Assembly (NCBI RefSeq): GCF_004341945.1
Contig: NZ_SMBP01000002.1
Span: 62,001-126,000 of the forward strand
Direction: 5' to 3'
DNA length: 64,000 nucleotides
Source: Longicatena caecimuris
GTDB taxonomy: Bacteria > Bacillota_I > Bacilli_A > Erysipelotrichales > Erysipelotrichaceae
Shown piece by piece: positions 18,793 to 27,475 of this stretch (position 1 is the stretch's first letter; every line of letters begins with the position of its first letter). Position numbers and translations under genes: made by a program. The notes beneath the pieces were generated by a model, which was given only the letters and a program-made list of their open reading frames with translations, had not been told where the DNA came from and searched no databases.

Positions 18793-20292
18793 ATGAAAAT
18801 GAAAAATAAAAATATCACAACGCTTTTGCGTCATTTCTTTATCACCACAGCAATCATTTTTATATGCACACTTGTTTCTTTATTCTTTGTCGAACTGCAT
18901 ATCCGTACTGAAAATATCATCATGATTTATTTGCTGGGTGTCCTTTTTATCGTCATCGAAACAAAGCAGCTGGTATGGGGCATCGCTTCTAGCTTCATCA
19001 GCATCATCACCTTTAATTATTGCTTTACCCAGCCGTTATATTCCCTGCATATCCATGATCCGAATTATATTATCACCATCATCATCTTCCTCATTGTTTC
19101 CATCATCACGAATATTTTAATGGGAAAATTGCAAAAGCATGCGGCGATTGCTCACTATAATGAGCAACAGACATTGGCTTTTTATGAAATATCCAAATCC
19201 TTTTTAAATCTTTCCGGAATCCAAACAATTTTCATGCATACTATACATGCTCTTTATGAATATCAAAATATCATAAGTGTCTTATACTATTATGATGAAA
19301 AAAGTAAACAGCTGCAACGTTATCAGGATGATGCTATGCCTCTGGCATTACATGTTGTTGATGAGCTTGCCACATGGTGCTATAAACATCAAAAAGCTTG
19401 CGGACATGCTACTGCCATAAATGGCAGTGAACAATGGAGCTATCATCCACTATGCCATGGTGAAGAAATACTTGGTGTATATGCGATTTCTCATACCCCA
19501 GAGCTTACTAAAGAAAATGAATTATTCATTCATACGCTAATTGCACAAATGGTTATGGCTTTAGAACGTGAACAATTATATGCACAGCAGGAACAAAGCC
19601 GCATTGCTATTGAAAAAGAGAAACTACGCAATAATTTACTACGTTCATTATCACACGATTTGCGTACACCGTTAACGAATATCGCTGGTTCGAGTGCCGT
19701 ATTGTTAGAAAATGATGATGTTTTTGACTCTGAAATGAAAAAAAAGCTGATGAAAAGCATCAGTAGCGATGCTCAGTGGCTAACTCAATTAGTAGAAAAC
19801 CTGTTAAATATGACGCGTATCCAAGATGGTCGTTTGTTATTGAGCAAGCGTTGTGAAGTTGTAGATGATATTATTTGCGAAGCTTTACAACGCTGTGAAT
19901 CACGTAAAGGAAGTCATACCATTTCTGCTCATCTTCCTGAAACAATACAATTAGTAAATATGGACGGACAGCTCATTATACAAGTGCTGGTTAATTTTAT
20001 TGATAATGCGATCAAACATACTCAACCAACTTCCCATATTGATATTTCATTTACACAAAAGAAAGGAAAAGCCTGTTTTGAAGTGAGTGATGATGGCAAT
20101 GGCATCCCTGATAACATGATCGATACACTTTTTGACAGTTTTGTAACTACGAAAAGTGAACGTTCAGACGCAAAACGCGGTGTTGGTCTAGGCTTATCCA
20201 TTTCCAAAGCGATTATCGAAGCACATGGAGGAACCATTTACGCTCATAATAGAGCAGATGGACATGGTGCAATATTTGGTTTTTACTTGTAA
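18793..20292 (+). CDS. KdpD-like sensor histidine kinase lacking the N-terminal KdpD domain
   Basis: 499 residues. Four clustered membrane helices (about 12-115) match the DUF4118 membrane unit of KdpD. A GAF-like stretch and a coiled segment come next. HisKA has the phospho-acceptor His in SLSHDLRTPLTN, and the HATPase has NFIDNAIKHT, DDGNGIP and GVGLGLSISKAI. The 360-residue KdpD/Usp N-terminal region of E. coli KdpD is absent. It lies 20 bases after trkH and 12 before its response regulator, so it probably controls this Trk system rather than a Kdp pump. Confidence 0.9.
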   Translation: MKMKNKNITTLLRHFFITTAIIFICTLVSLFFVELHIRTENIIMIYLLGVLFIVIETKQLVWGIASSFISIITFNYCFTQPLYSLHIHDPNYIITIIIFLIVSIITNILMGKLQKHAAIAHYNEQQTLAFYEISKSFLNLSGIQTIFMHTIHALYEYQNIISVLYYYDEKSKQLQRYQDDAMPLALHVVDELATWCYKHQKACGHATAINGSEQWSYHPLCHGEEILGVYAISHTPELTKENELFIHTLIAQMVMALEREQLYAQQEQSRIAIEKEKLRNNLLRSLSHDLRTPLTNIAGSSAVLLENDDVFDSEMKKKLMKSISSDAQWLTQLVENLLNMTRIQDGRLLLSKRCEVVDDIICEALQRCESRKGSHTISAHLPETIQLVNMDGQLIIQVLVNFIDNAIKHTQPTSHIDISFTQKKGKACFEVSDDGNGIPDNMIDTLFDSFVTTKSERSDAKRGVGLGLSISKAIIEAHGGTIYAHNRADGHGAIFGFYL

Positions 20293-20304
20293 GGAGGATT
20301 TTCC

Positions 20305-20988
20305 ATGAAGGAAAAAATATTATTGATAGAAGATGATAAAAGTATTCAACGATTTTTACGTATCTCATTAGAAACAAAGGATTATAAAGTTATCAGCGCT
20401 GAAACAGGTATTGAAGGCATTTCCTTATATATGACAGATAACCCTGATTTGATCTTATTGGACCTAGGACTTCCTGATATTGATGGAATGGAGGTACTTT
20501 CTCAGATACGCGCACAGAGTGAGGTTGCTATTTTAGTCGTATCTGCGCGTGGACAGGAACAGGAAAAAGTGGAAGCTTTGGATCATGGAGCGGATGATTA
20601 TATCACAAAACCATTTCATATAAATGAGTTATTAGCACGTGTGCGAGTAGCTTTACGCAAGAAAACAAGTGATGTTATCAAAACAAAAGTATTTACGATG
20701 GATACATTGAAAATTGATTTTGAGAAATATAAAGTATATGTTGAGGATAAAGAAATTCATATGACGCCTATTGAATATAAATTACTCGTATTATTAGTTG
20801 AAAATGCCGGTAAAGTTTTAACACATAGCTTTATTATTCGTAAGATTTGGGGATATAGCACAACTGAGGATTCCCAATCCTTGCGAGTCTTTATGGCAAA
20901 TATTCGTAGGAAAATCGAAAAGGACAGTGCCCATCCTCGCTACATCATCACGGAAGTCGGTGTAGGATATCGTTTTGTTGAATCATAA
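20305..20988 (+). CDS. KdpE-like response regulator (OmpR family)
   Basis: 227 residues. The receiver has acidic pair Glu9-Asp10, phospho-acceptor Asp53 (LILLDLGLP), Ser80 and Lys102 (TKPF). The C-terminal winged helix has the OmpR pattern (TPIEYKLLVLLVENAGKVL ... RRKIEKDS ... GVGYRFV). AAGGAGG precedes the ATG. Partner of the kinase encoded just upstream; the expected target is the promoter of this operon. Confidence 0.93.
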   Translation: MKEKILLIEDDKSIQRFLRISLETKDYKVISAETGIEGISLYMTDNPDLILLDLGLPDIDGMEVLSQIRAQSEVAILVVSARGQEQEKVEALDHGADDYITKPFHINELLARVRVALRKKTSDVIKTKVFTMDTLKIDFEKYKVYVEDKEIHMTPIEYKLLVLLVENAGKVLTHSFIIRKIWGYSTTEDSQSLRVFMANIRRKIEKDSAHPRYIITEVGVGYRFVES

Positions 20989-20993
20989 GCAGA

Positions 20994-21040
20994 AGGGGAA
21001 TATTCAAAAAACTCTTTATCTGCAGCATATTCCTCTTATT
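20994..21040 (+). terminator. Possible terminator of the trk operon
   Basis: AGGGGAATAT and ATATTCCTCT can pair with one G-U, followed by TATTT. The loop is long (about 23 bases). Confidence 0.4.
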
Positions 21041-21152
21041 TCATGTGCGATGGTTTGGTATCGATGACAGATTTCATTATACTATATATGATAGAAATCA
21101 AAGATGCGGCTACGCACACACCTATTACACTACCGATAATTTCTAGCATCAT
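21036..21152 (-). CDS. Putative 38-aa single-helix membrane protein
   Basis: The ORF starts with a double ATG. Residues 5-25 are a continuous hydrophobic segment (IIGSVIGVCVAASLISIIYS), followed by a polar tail with Lys, Asp and His. AAGGAAGG lies 5-8 bases before the start. It lies tail to tail with the kdpE-like gene. By size and layout it recalls KdpF-type peptides, but there is no sequence proof. The rest of the 456-bp gap holds two hairpins. Confidence 0.5.
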   Translation of the reverse strand: MMLEIIGSVIGVCVAASLISIIYSIMKSVIDTKPSHMK

Positions 21153-21311
21153 GATCGCCTTCCTTTTTACACCTTTATCTTAACGAAAAAGTCATCAATG
21201 TGCTGTTAGGATTTGCGAAAGCGTATTAAGGTGAGGTTAAGAAACGATACATCTGAAGTATGATGTATCCTATTAGGCATTTTCATCCTTATATGAAACA
21301 AGTACAGCATA

Positions 21312-21338
21312 AAAAAAGCGATAAATAATACGCTTTTT
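21312..21338 (-). terminator. Terminator of the asparaginase gene
   Basis: AAAAAAGCG and CGCTTTTT around a 10-base loop; on the minus strand it ends in a long T-run. It is 107 bases past the gene. Confidence 0.65.
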
Positions 21339-21444
21339 CCATCTTAGATGATTAAAAAGCCTTTAGCATGATTATCCTTCATTCAACTATGCTTTTTACA
21401 GTATCATTAAAATAAGAAAATTACCATATTATATCGCTTTTTGA

Positions 21445-22440
21445 TTATAACGTGATTTCGTTTACCAAATTGGTTTCAAATAAGGCTTTCACCACTTTTG
21501 GATCTTGACTCTTTCCCAATGCCCACATTAATTTTGTGAGCGCTGCTTCACTTGTCATATCTAAGCCTTGTATCACACCTTTTTGTAATACTTTCTGTCC
21601 CGTTTGATAGATGGAGAAATCGCTATTTTCATAAAGGCATTGACTGCATGCAACTACGCTGATGCCTTTTTCTACCATCATTTCTAGTTTTTGGATCAGA
21701 TCGCGGCGTTTAAAATGCATCCCACCTGCACCAAAAGCCTCAATGACCACGCCTTTATAATTCATCTGTAACAACATATCGAAGATATCAGGATTGATTC
21801 CTGGAGTTAGTTTCAACAAAAATACTTGCTCACATAATGTTTCATTGAGTCTAAATTTACCACGAGGATGTATCAATAATGGTTGTTGTAGCGTCATACC
21901 TCTAGCGCTAACCAAACCAACTGGCGGAACATTTACACTTTCAAATGCATTTAGATGCATTGTTCTTACTTTAACCGCTCTGGTGCCAAGAATCAGCTGA
22001 CGATTAAAACAAACATATACCCCTGTTAAAGCATCCTGCATAGCTGCATGAAACGCACAGCGAATATTGTCAACACCATCACTGAGGGGATGTTGTAAGG
22101 GCAATTGTGAACCTGTCACAATGACCGGGATGGGTAGATTTTCCAACATAAAGGATAAAGCGCTTGCCGTATATGCCATGGTATCTGTACCATGCGTCAA
22201 TACAATACCATCATATTCTGGTACAACTTCGTAAATACGTTTTGCTATTAACAACCATTCTTCCGGTTGCATATTACTGGAATCTAGGCGCAATAAATCT
22301 TCACAGTAAATTTTTGCGTATTGCTGATGATGCCCTAAATATCCAATTAACTCTTCACTTGTTAAAGCAGGTACTAAACCTTCTTCACTTTCACTAGAGG
22401 CAATGGTTCCTCCTGTTGTTAAAAATAATATTTTTTTCAT
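21445..22440 (-). CDS. ansA: L-asparaginase, type I (AnsA-like)
   Basis: 331 residues. Both threonine-containing signatures are present: FLTTGGTIAS at the N-terminus and VLTHGTDTMAYTASAL near residue 80. There is no signal peptide, which fits the cytoplasmic type I enzyme. It hydrolyses asparagine to aspartate and ammonia. Single gene. Confidence 0.93.
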   Translation of the reverse strand: MKKILFLTTGGTIASSESEEGLVPALTSEELIGYLGHHQQYAKIYCEDLLRLDSSNMQPEEWLLIAKRIYEVVPEYDGIVLTHGTDTMAYTASALSFMLENLPIPVIVTGSQLPLQHPLSDGVDNIRCAFHAAMQDALTGVYVCFNRQLILGTRAVKVRTMHLNAFESVNVPPVGLVSARGMTLQQPLLIHPRGKFRLNETLCEQVFLLKLTPGINPDIFDMLLQMNYKGVVIEAFGAGGMHFKRRDLIQKLEMMVEKGISVVACSQCLYENSDFSIYQTGQKVLQKGVIQGLDMTSEAALTKLMWALGKSQDPKVVKALFETNLVNEITL

Positions 22441-22610
22441 ATTGTTTTATCACCTTTTCATCTTTTTAATTATACCTAAAACAAGGGGAAACTTCTATTC
22501 CTTTTCATTCGATATTCGTATTTTATGAATGTCGGTTATCGGCACTTTGAGGCATGGCCGTTTCTGCTTGATTTAATAAAAAGAATTTTTCAAAAAAGTT
22601 GAAAAAAGTA

Positions 22611-22639
22611 TTGCGTTATCATATTCTATATGATATTAT
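22611..22639 (+). promoter_or_regulatory. Probable promoter of the tRNA pair
   Basis: TTGCGT (22611-22616), 17 bases, then TATTAT (22634-22639); TATAAT overlaps at 22637. A GCACTT/AAGTGC hairpin follows at 22646-22660 before the first tRNA. Confidence 0.5.
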
Positions 22640-22674
22640 AATATGGCACTTGCGAAGTGCGATAAATAGATTGT

Positions 22675-22750
22675 GGCGCGTTGGAGAAACGGTTAACTCA
22701 CATGCCTTTCACGCATGCACTCACGGGTTCGAATCCCGTACGCGTCACCA
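22675..22750 (+). tRNA. tRNA-Glu (TTC)
   Basis: 76 nt including an encoded CCA. Acceptor GGCGCGT/ACGCGTC, anticodon stem CATGC/GCATG with loop CTTTCAC (anticodon TTC), T arm ACGGG-TTCGAAT-CCCGT. All arms pair. Confidence 0.95.
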
Positions 22751-22753
22751 TGT

Positions 22754-22829
22754 GCCTTAATAGCTCAGTTGGTAGAGCATCCGGCTGTTAACCGGCAGGT
22801 CACAGGTTCAAGTCCTGTTTAAGGCGCCA
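22754..22829 (+). tRNA. tRNA-Asn (GTT)
   Basis: 76 nt with encoded CCA, 3 bases after tRNA-Glu. Acceptor GCCTTAA/TTAAGGC, D arm GCTCAGTTGGTAGAGC, anticodon loop CTGTTAA (GTT), T arm ACAGG-TTCAAGT-CCTGT. Confidence 0.95.
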
Positions 22830-22840
22830 TATAACAAAGC

Positions 22841-22865
22841 AAGCCTTCTATAGAAGGCTTTTTTT
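22841..22865 (+). terminator. Terminator of the tRNA unit
   Basis: AAGCCTTCTA pairs with TAGAAGGCTT, followed by T5. Confidence 0.85.
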
Positions 22866-22969
22866 GTGCATACAATTTGTACATACCAATGAATGAATCT
22901 GTGACCTTCCTTTGTAAGAGGATGCTCGTATAAGACGCATCAGCACTTCGCAAAGTACTCATAAGTGAT

Positions 22970-23030
22970 CAAGAGATACGATCAAGGTAGCCTTCTTTAT
23001 TTGTAACTCACGTATCTCACAAAGTAATCG
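22970..23030 (-). repeat. Degenerate CRISPR-repeat-like sequence away from the arrays
   Basis: AACTCACGTATCTCACAA at 23005-23022 equals the core of the array-1 repeat except for one base (C to T). The flanking bases also partly match (ATTTG upstream, TCGA downstream). A second fragment CAAGAGATACGA at 22970-22981 resembles the other end of the repeat, and GAGATACG/CGTATCTC can pair across 22973-23018. The handle end is altered, so this looks like a relic. Confidence 0.5.
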
Positions 23031-23035
23031 ATAAG

Positions 23036-23653
23036 TTAAAATAACAATAAAATATCTTTAGGATTGGTAAAGATGTAATCCGCCTCACTGGTTATATTCG
23101 ACTGTTTCCAATTAGCGAAACCACTACGCATACCGGCAGCCTTTGCACAGCGTATATCGGTTAACATATCGCCAATATAAAGACAATTAGCTTTATCGGC
23201 ACCACTTACTTCTAAATATTTATAAAGTGGTTCTGGATCAGGCTTATGTTTTGCGGTATCATCCGCACATAGTATGATTGAGAATCGTTTATCGAACTGG
23301 AAAGGAGTAAAATATCGATCATATTCTTCCTTACTGCGAGAAGTGACAATGCCTAACGTGCATCCTTTTTGTGTCAGTTCCCAAAGCATATCTTCCATAC
23401 CATCAAAGTACTTCATTTCTTTTGCAAATCGTTCATATTGCTTGATCCAATGTTGTTCAAAATCATCCTTTACATCCACTTGCAATTTCGCTAAAGCAGC
23501 TTTGCTGGTAATGCCTAAAACCACACGTAACGCTTCTAATGTAAAATATCTATTCACCTGTGCTTGTAACGTCTGCTGCCACGTTTTTAGCACAGCCTCT
23601 TCGCTATCAATTAACGTACCATCTAAATCAAAAATTACATGTTGCTCCTTCAT
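23036..23653 (-). CDS. HAD-superfamily phosphatase (phosphoglycolate-phosphatase-like)
   Basis: 205 residues. Motif I FDLDGTLIDSEE carries the nucleophile Asp. A helical cap follows. Motif II is GIVTSRS, the motif III Lys lies in AKHKPDPEPL and motif IV is YIGDMLTDIRCAKAAG. It probably removes phosphate from a small metabolite; the substrate is unknown. An AAAAGGGATG-type ribosome site precedes the ATG, with AGGAGG further upstream. Confidence 0.88.
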   Translation of the reverse strand: MKEQHVIFDLDGTLIDSEEAVLKTWQQTLQAQVNRYFTLEALRVVLGITSKAALAKLQVDVKDDFEQHWIKQYERFAKEMKYFDGMEDMLWELTQKGCTLGIVTSRSKEEYDRYFTPFQFDKRFSIILCADDTAKHKPDPEPLYKYLEVSGADKANCLYIGDMLTDIRCAKAAGMRSGFANWKQSNITSEADYIFTNPKDILLLF

Positions 23654-23674
23654 CCCTTTTCCTCCTCATATATG

Positions 23675-23882
23675 TTAAGTATAACACGGTTTTTCTTCTT
23701 TATGATCATTGCAAATTTTTTCTTCACCTTTAAAAGTTTTCGTCATCTTCATCATCTTATAATTATATAACACCAAAGGCTTAACTTCATCTGTAAATAC
23801 CACATGCTTTTCATTTGATTCTAACATAGTTAGCTTTAGCAAGTTTTTCTATTTGCTCTTGGTTGTTCCCTTCTTTTATCAT
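23675..23882 (-). other. Two overlapping short ORFs, possibly one frameshifted small gene
   Basis: A 23-codon ORF (23811-23882; MIKEGNNQEQIEKLAKANYV then RIK) overlaps a 50-codon ORF (23675-23827) in another frame. The 50-aa product is rich in Lys and Glu and ends in KPCYT, 21 bases before the HAD start. Neither has a well-placed ribosome site. The amphipathic, charged composition looks coding, so a single broken gene is possible. The rest of the 504-bp gap up to 24157 shows only the hairpin listed next. Confidence 0.3.
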
Positions 23883-23904
23883 CCCTTTCTTTTAATATAA
23901 GAAA

Positions 23905-23951
23905 ACCCTATAAGCTTAGCACGTTTTTTTATCGTGTCTATCTTATAGGGT
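23905..23951. other. Long perfect hairpin in intergenic region
   Basis: ACCCTATAAG and CTTATAGGGT pair perfectly with a 27-base loop that itself contains CACG/CGTG around a T-run. No T-run follows the outer stem, so it is not a standard terminator on either strand. Confidence 0.5.
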
Positions 23952-24157
23952 ATCACTTAATGATGAGTTCCCTGTAAATTCCTAATAGCCTTACCTTTTC
24001 AATCGCCATAGGATCACTTCCTGCTTCTTACCTATTTATAAGACTTTTGCCTAAACCAATTAGGATATCCATCCTCCTAATCACTTAGCTGTGTCCCACC
24101 TTCATAAGCAAAACTTAATTTTCAGAGAACACACACACCTTCTTCATCTCTATAAAA

Positions 24158-26188
24158 TTAGCATAGCTCTATCAATTTATTCGCAATGCATAACTTCATA
24201 TTCATCTGCTTAAGACCATCCGTAAATTTCACATGCATCATGCCATCCGCAATTTTCATGATTTTTCCTTCACCAAGCTGCACATGACGAATCATCATCC
24301 CTCGTTTAAGAGAAGTCGGTCGCAGTTTTTTAGCAGTAGGTGTTGCAACTGTCGCTGTTTCATTCCTTTTTTCTTCTTCCATCTTTTCATGTAGTTCATA
24401 CAGATAAGGAGATATTTCCAAACGATGTGTCGTACAACGCTTGCTGGCCAAAAACTCCAGTTCATGCTTCGCTCTTGTCATCCCATGATAAAACAACATT
24501 CGCTCTTTCTGACTATCTTCTTTTTGAGGAAGAATCCCACGAATACAATCTAAAATGCATACACGATCGTATTCATAACCTTTTGCATCCGCTAAAGAGC
24601 AAATCGTAATACGACTGATAGGATCTGCCTGATAATCTTTTAATGCACCTAAATGATATAGGAATTCATCCGGATCTTCATATCGCTGTGCCAGTATCTC
24701 AAAAGCTAAAATAACAGGAGCATTCATTGCGATTCCTTCTTTGCGTAAGGTTTCGTTATATCCCATTTTCTCTTTAATAAAGATGACCATATCCAAAGTA
24801 GATTTATTTTCAGCCATGCGAATCCGTTCCATTAAAGAAGCTAATTTCTTCTTACCTGCTTGTTTATAGCTGCTTTCCATAAGTGCCTGATATACATCTA
24901 CCGCTTCATCTGCTTTTAAACGTTCACTGACTTCTAATAAAACACGTTTCGAGATATCCAATCCCATGGCTTCATATACCTCATAAAAAGCTCGCATATC
25001 TCTAGGATCTATTAAAAGTTCAATAAAGTTCCACATATCTCTAACAAACTTATCTTGTAAGAAATGCTTCATATTGCCCTGATAACTGAATGAAATACCT
25101 TTTTCTTTAAATAATTCAATCAAAGGTACTGCCATTGCAAAATCGTGGTATAAGAAAGCCGTTTCCTCTTCGTCTTCTACCTTTTTCAAGGCATAGGCAT
25201 ATAATTTAGATAAATCCGCAAAACCTTTGAACTTTAATTCACATGTTTCCTGTGAGATACTTTGCAGACCTTCTTTATCTTTATAATAAAAACGATTGCA
25301 GGCATCTGTAATTGTCGCATTATTACGATAATTACCATTTCTGGTTAAGATTTCCCCATTGGTATAGGTCTGTGTAAAGGCATCTAAAGCCTGTGGATAA
25401 GCAGCTCTATGCTGGGCAATGGAAACATCCATATCGGCACATAAGAATAACTCATGTGTTGAAGATGAAACCATCTTTAGTAACATATGCGCAAGAAAAC
25501 TCAGTTCCTGAGCATCGTCCACGTGAACAAAGTGACAATGCTTTTTCACATCTTCTAATAGCACCGTATCTTTTACTAAAATCTCCGTAGCAACGGCTAA
25601 AATATCATCATAATCATAAATATCTTTTTTATCCTTGAACTTTGCATATTCTTTGTATAACGCAAGAAAATCAAGGTTCTTCCTATCCGCTATCATGATT
25701 TCTGCTATCTGTTTTTCCGGCATCATCAAATTGCGACATTCACTGATCTTCCCCATTACTTCGCTGCATTGTTCCTTTGTTAAGGTAATGGCAAACATAT
25801 CCTTACATAAACGACGTATCACACTGCTCATATCACGATAAGCCTTAGGTAACAATCTTCCTGTTGCTTCGCAATGACGACGAATCAGCGCATAAGCAAA
25901 ACTATAGATATCCACAAAAGATGGTATTTCACCATCATCCCCAAAATAAAAGCGATACTGTTTCGTCATCTCTTTTGCCATACGTTTATCATAAACAATA
26001 TTCAGCATTTCTTCCTTTTGCGCCATCTCACTCTTCAATAGGTAAGCAATACGGCTCAAGAAAAGGAATGTTTTACCACTCCCTGATTTACCTTTCACAA
26101 GCATTGGATGTTGCTGCAACGTCAATAAAGCTACTTGTTGTTCATCCAGTTTTAGATCATATTCTTCTAAAAATTCTACTTCTGTCAT
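24158..26188 (-). CDS. UvrD/PcrA-like superfamily 1 helicase
   Basis: 676 residues. Walker A is GKSGSGKTF near residue 33. The Walker B position reads HVDDAQELS, so the usual DExQ is DDAQ. Motif IV NYRNN, motif V ADAKGYEYDRV and motif VI GMTRAKHEL are recognisable. The last 50 residues (MIRHVQLGEGKIMKI ... VKFTDG) resemble the Tudor-like tail by which PcrA binds RNA polymerase. The role is probably in DNA repair or conflict resolution. Single gene with its own promoter region. Confidence 0.85.
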   Translation of the reverse strand: MTEVEFLEEYDLKLDEQQVALLTLQQHPMLVKGKSGSGKTFLFLSRIAYLLKSEMAQKEEMLNIVYDKRMAKEMTKQYRFYFGDDGEIPSFVDIYSFAYALIRRHCEATGRLLPKAYRDMSSVIRRLCKDMFAITLTKEQCSEVMGKISECRNLMMPEKQIAEIMIADRKNLDFLALYKEYAKFKDKKDIYDYDDILAVATEILVKDTVLLEDVKKHCHFVHVDDAQELSFLAHMLLKMVSSSTHELFLCADMDVSIAQHRAAYPQALDAFTQTYTNGEILTRNGNYRNNATITDACNRFYYKDKEGLQSISQETCELKFKGFADLSKLYAYALKKVEDEEETAFLYHDFAMAVPLIELFKEKGISFSYQGNMKHFLQDKFVRDMWNFIELLIDPRDMRAFYEVYEAMGLDISKRVLLEVSERLKADEAVDVYQALMESSYKQAGKKKLASLMERIRMAENKSTLDMVIFIKEKMGYNETLRKEGIAMNAPVILAFEILAQRYEDPDEFLYHLGALKDYQADPISRITICSLADAKGYEYDRVCILDCIRGILPQKEDSQKERMLFYHGMTRAKHELEFLASKRCTTHRLEISPYLYELHEKMEEEKRNETATVATPTAKKLRPTSLKRGMMIRHVQLGEGKIMKIADGMMHVKFTDGLKQMNMKLCIANKLIELC

Positions 26189-26671
26189 ACACTCACCTTT
26201 TCAAATTCTTACAGTAAAACATTATAACGTATAATCCCTTAAATATCTAACATTTTCCATCTATTTTTCTGCTTTTTTACTACTTTCCAAGTGTAACCTC
26301 TTACAGTCTTTTCGTTATATCTTCATCTGCATCTTTCCCTGTTTTTTTTCTTCTATACATCTAAATTTACCCTTTAGACGATACCCACCTTGCTGATTAA
26401 CCAAACATTTCTACACTTTTTTCTTACCTATGCAGATGGCTCTATGTTATAGTTGCATATCAAGACTCATGACATAATATAAACGATGTTTTTGGAAACG
26501 ATCCTCATGACAAAGCACTCGGTGTTTTAGAATAGCTGAATTTAACACATGGGGTTCCTAATGGGATGATGGTAAGTTAAAATTCTTCCTTACAAATCAT
26601 ACTAGGCTTCATTTCGCAAGTTACTTTTATATTTATCCTTTAGGTAGCTTTAAATAAGGATGTGGATGATT
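26189..26671. other. Intergenic region without recognised gene
   Basis: 483 bases, AT-rich at both ends. I see no ORF with a ribosome site, no repeat and no convincing hairpin. It holds the promoter region of the helicase gene. Confidence 0.6.
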
Positions 26672-27247
26672 CTATAATTCATATGGTAAATTAAAGTAAT
26701 TCAACAAACCGATATACATGGCAAAGGCAAAACGGAACTGTTCATTTTTAAGTTTCACCGCATCCTGAGGATTGCTAAGGTATGCCAGTTCTACCAAGAT
26801 CGCTGGCATGGCTGTTCTACGCAATACATATAATGAAGGATTTGCTCTTACCAGATTATCCTTTGTGCCAACAAATGCAACAATGGAATCCAATTCTTCA
26901 TGAGCCAATTCAGCTGCTGTAGATTCTAATGAATATACATATACCTCTGTTCCATTGATAGCTGGATTGGGATTAGAATTCACATGGATACTGATAAAAT
27001 AATCTGCCGGCCAATCATTGGCCATATCGACACGCGCACGTAAGGAGGAACTCTGATCGGTTCCTACCACTGTATCTAAGGTACGTCTAGATACACGAAC
27101 ATCAAAATTGGAATCGGCAAATAACAAAGCAGCCAGATAAATCCCGACCCAATAGGTTACCTCAGCTTCCACAACTCCATTTCCACTTGCTCCTGCATTG
27201 ACGTTCCCTATGTTATGTCCTTGATCAATAAAAATTTTAATCGCCAT
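26672..27247 (-). CDS. N-acetylmuramoyl-L-alanine amidase (Amidase_3)
   Basis: 191 residues from the ATG at 27247 (GAGGGAAAATT before it); the longer frame upstream lacks a site. Zinc ligands are visible: FIDQGH, GVVEAEV (Glu), FISIHVNSNPN and the catalytic Glu in ILVELAYLSN. It cleaves the MurNAc-L-Ala bond of peptidoglycan. There is no signal peptide and no cell-wall binding repeat, so it may act after lysis or in mother-cell or phage-type contexts like CwlC. No phage genes adjoin it. Confidence 0.88.
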   Translation of the reverse strand: MAIKIFIDQGHNIGNVNAGASGNGVVEAEVTYWVGIYLAALLFADSNFDVRVSRRTLDTVVGTDQSSSLRARVDMANDWPADYFISIHVNSNPNPAINGTEVYVYSLESTAAELAHEELDSIVAFVGTKDNLVRANPSLYVLRRTAMPAILVELAYLSNPQDAVKLKNEQFRFAFAMYIGLLNYFNLPYEL

Positions 27248-27363
27248 AATTTTCCCTCTTTTCTTTCTTATCGTATGTAAAGTGAGTGAAATGGTCTGGT
27301 ATAGTTGCCTAGACTGCATGTAAGAATGCAGAAAAATACATGTTCTTTTTTCATCAGACTGTT

Positions 27364-27369
27364 ATAATG
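27364..27369 (+). promoter_or_regulatory. -10 box of the aldo/keto reductase transcript
   Basis: A perfect TATAAT in TGTTATAATG, about 67 bases before the short upstream ORF. The -35 region is poor (ATGTTC). Confidence 0.4.
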
Positions 27370-27435
27370 AAAGCACGAGGTAAATAAGGATATAAACACA
27401 TCGAAGTGTTGATTCTTTACCGGAAAGGAGAATAC

Positions 27436-27465
27436 ATGCCACTGTTTAAGAACAGCAGCATGTAA
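27436..27465 (+). CDS. Nine-codon upstream ORF (possible leader peptide)
   Basis: AAAGGAG lies 5-6 bases before ATG, and the ORF reads MPLFKNSSM then TAA. The stop is 10 bases before the reductase start, which itself has only a weak AAGAAAAAAAG site. The arrangement suggests that translation of the main gene depends on ribosomes ending here. Confidence 0.4.
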   Translation: MPLFKNSSM

Positions 27466-27475
27466 GAAAAAAAGA

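Noticed and set aside
22970-23030. Second functional guide-like RNA next to the tRNAs
   Set aside because: The handle end is altered and the following sequence shows no match to a promoter in the window, so it is reported only as a relic.
26672-27247. Amidase as part of a prophage
   Set aside because: No holin, portal, integrase or other phage genes nearby; it is a lone gene.
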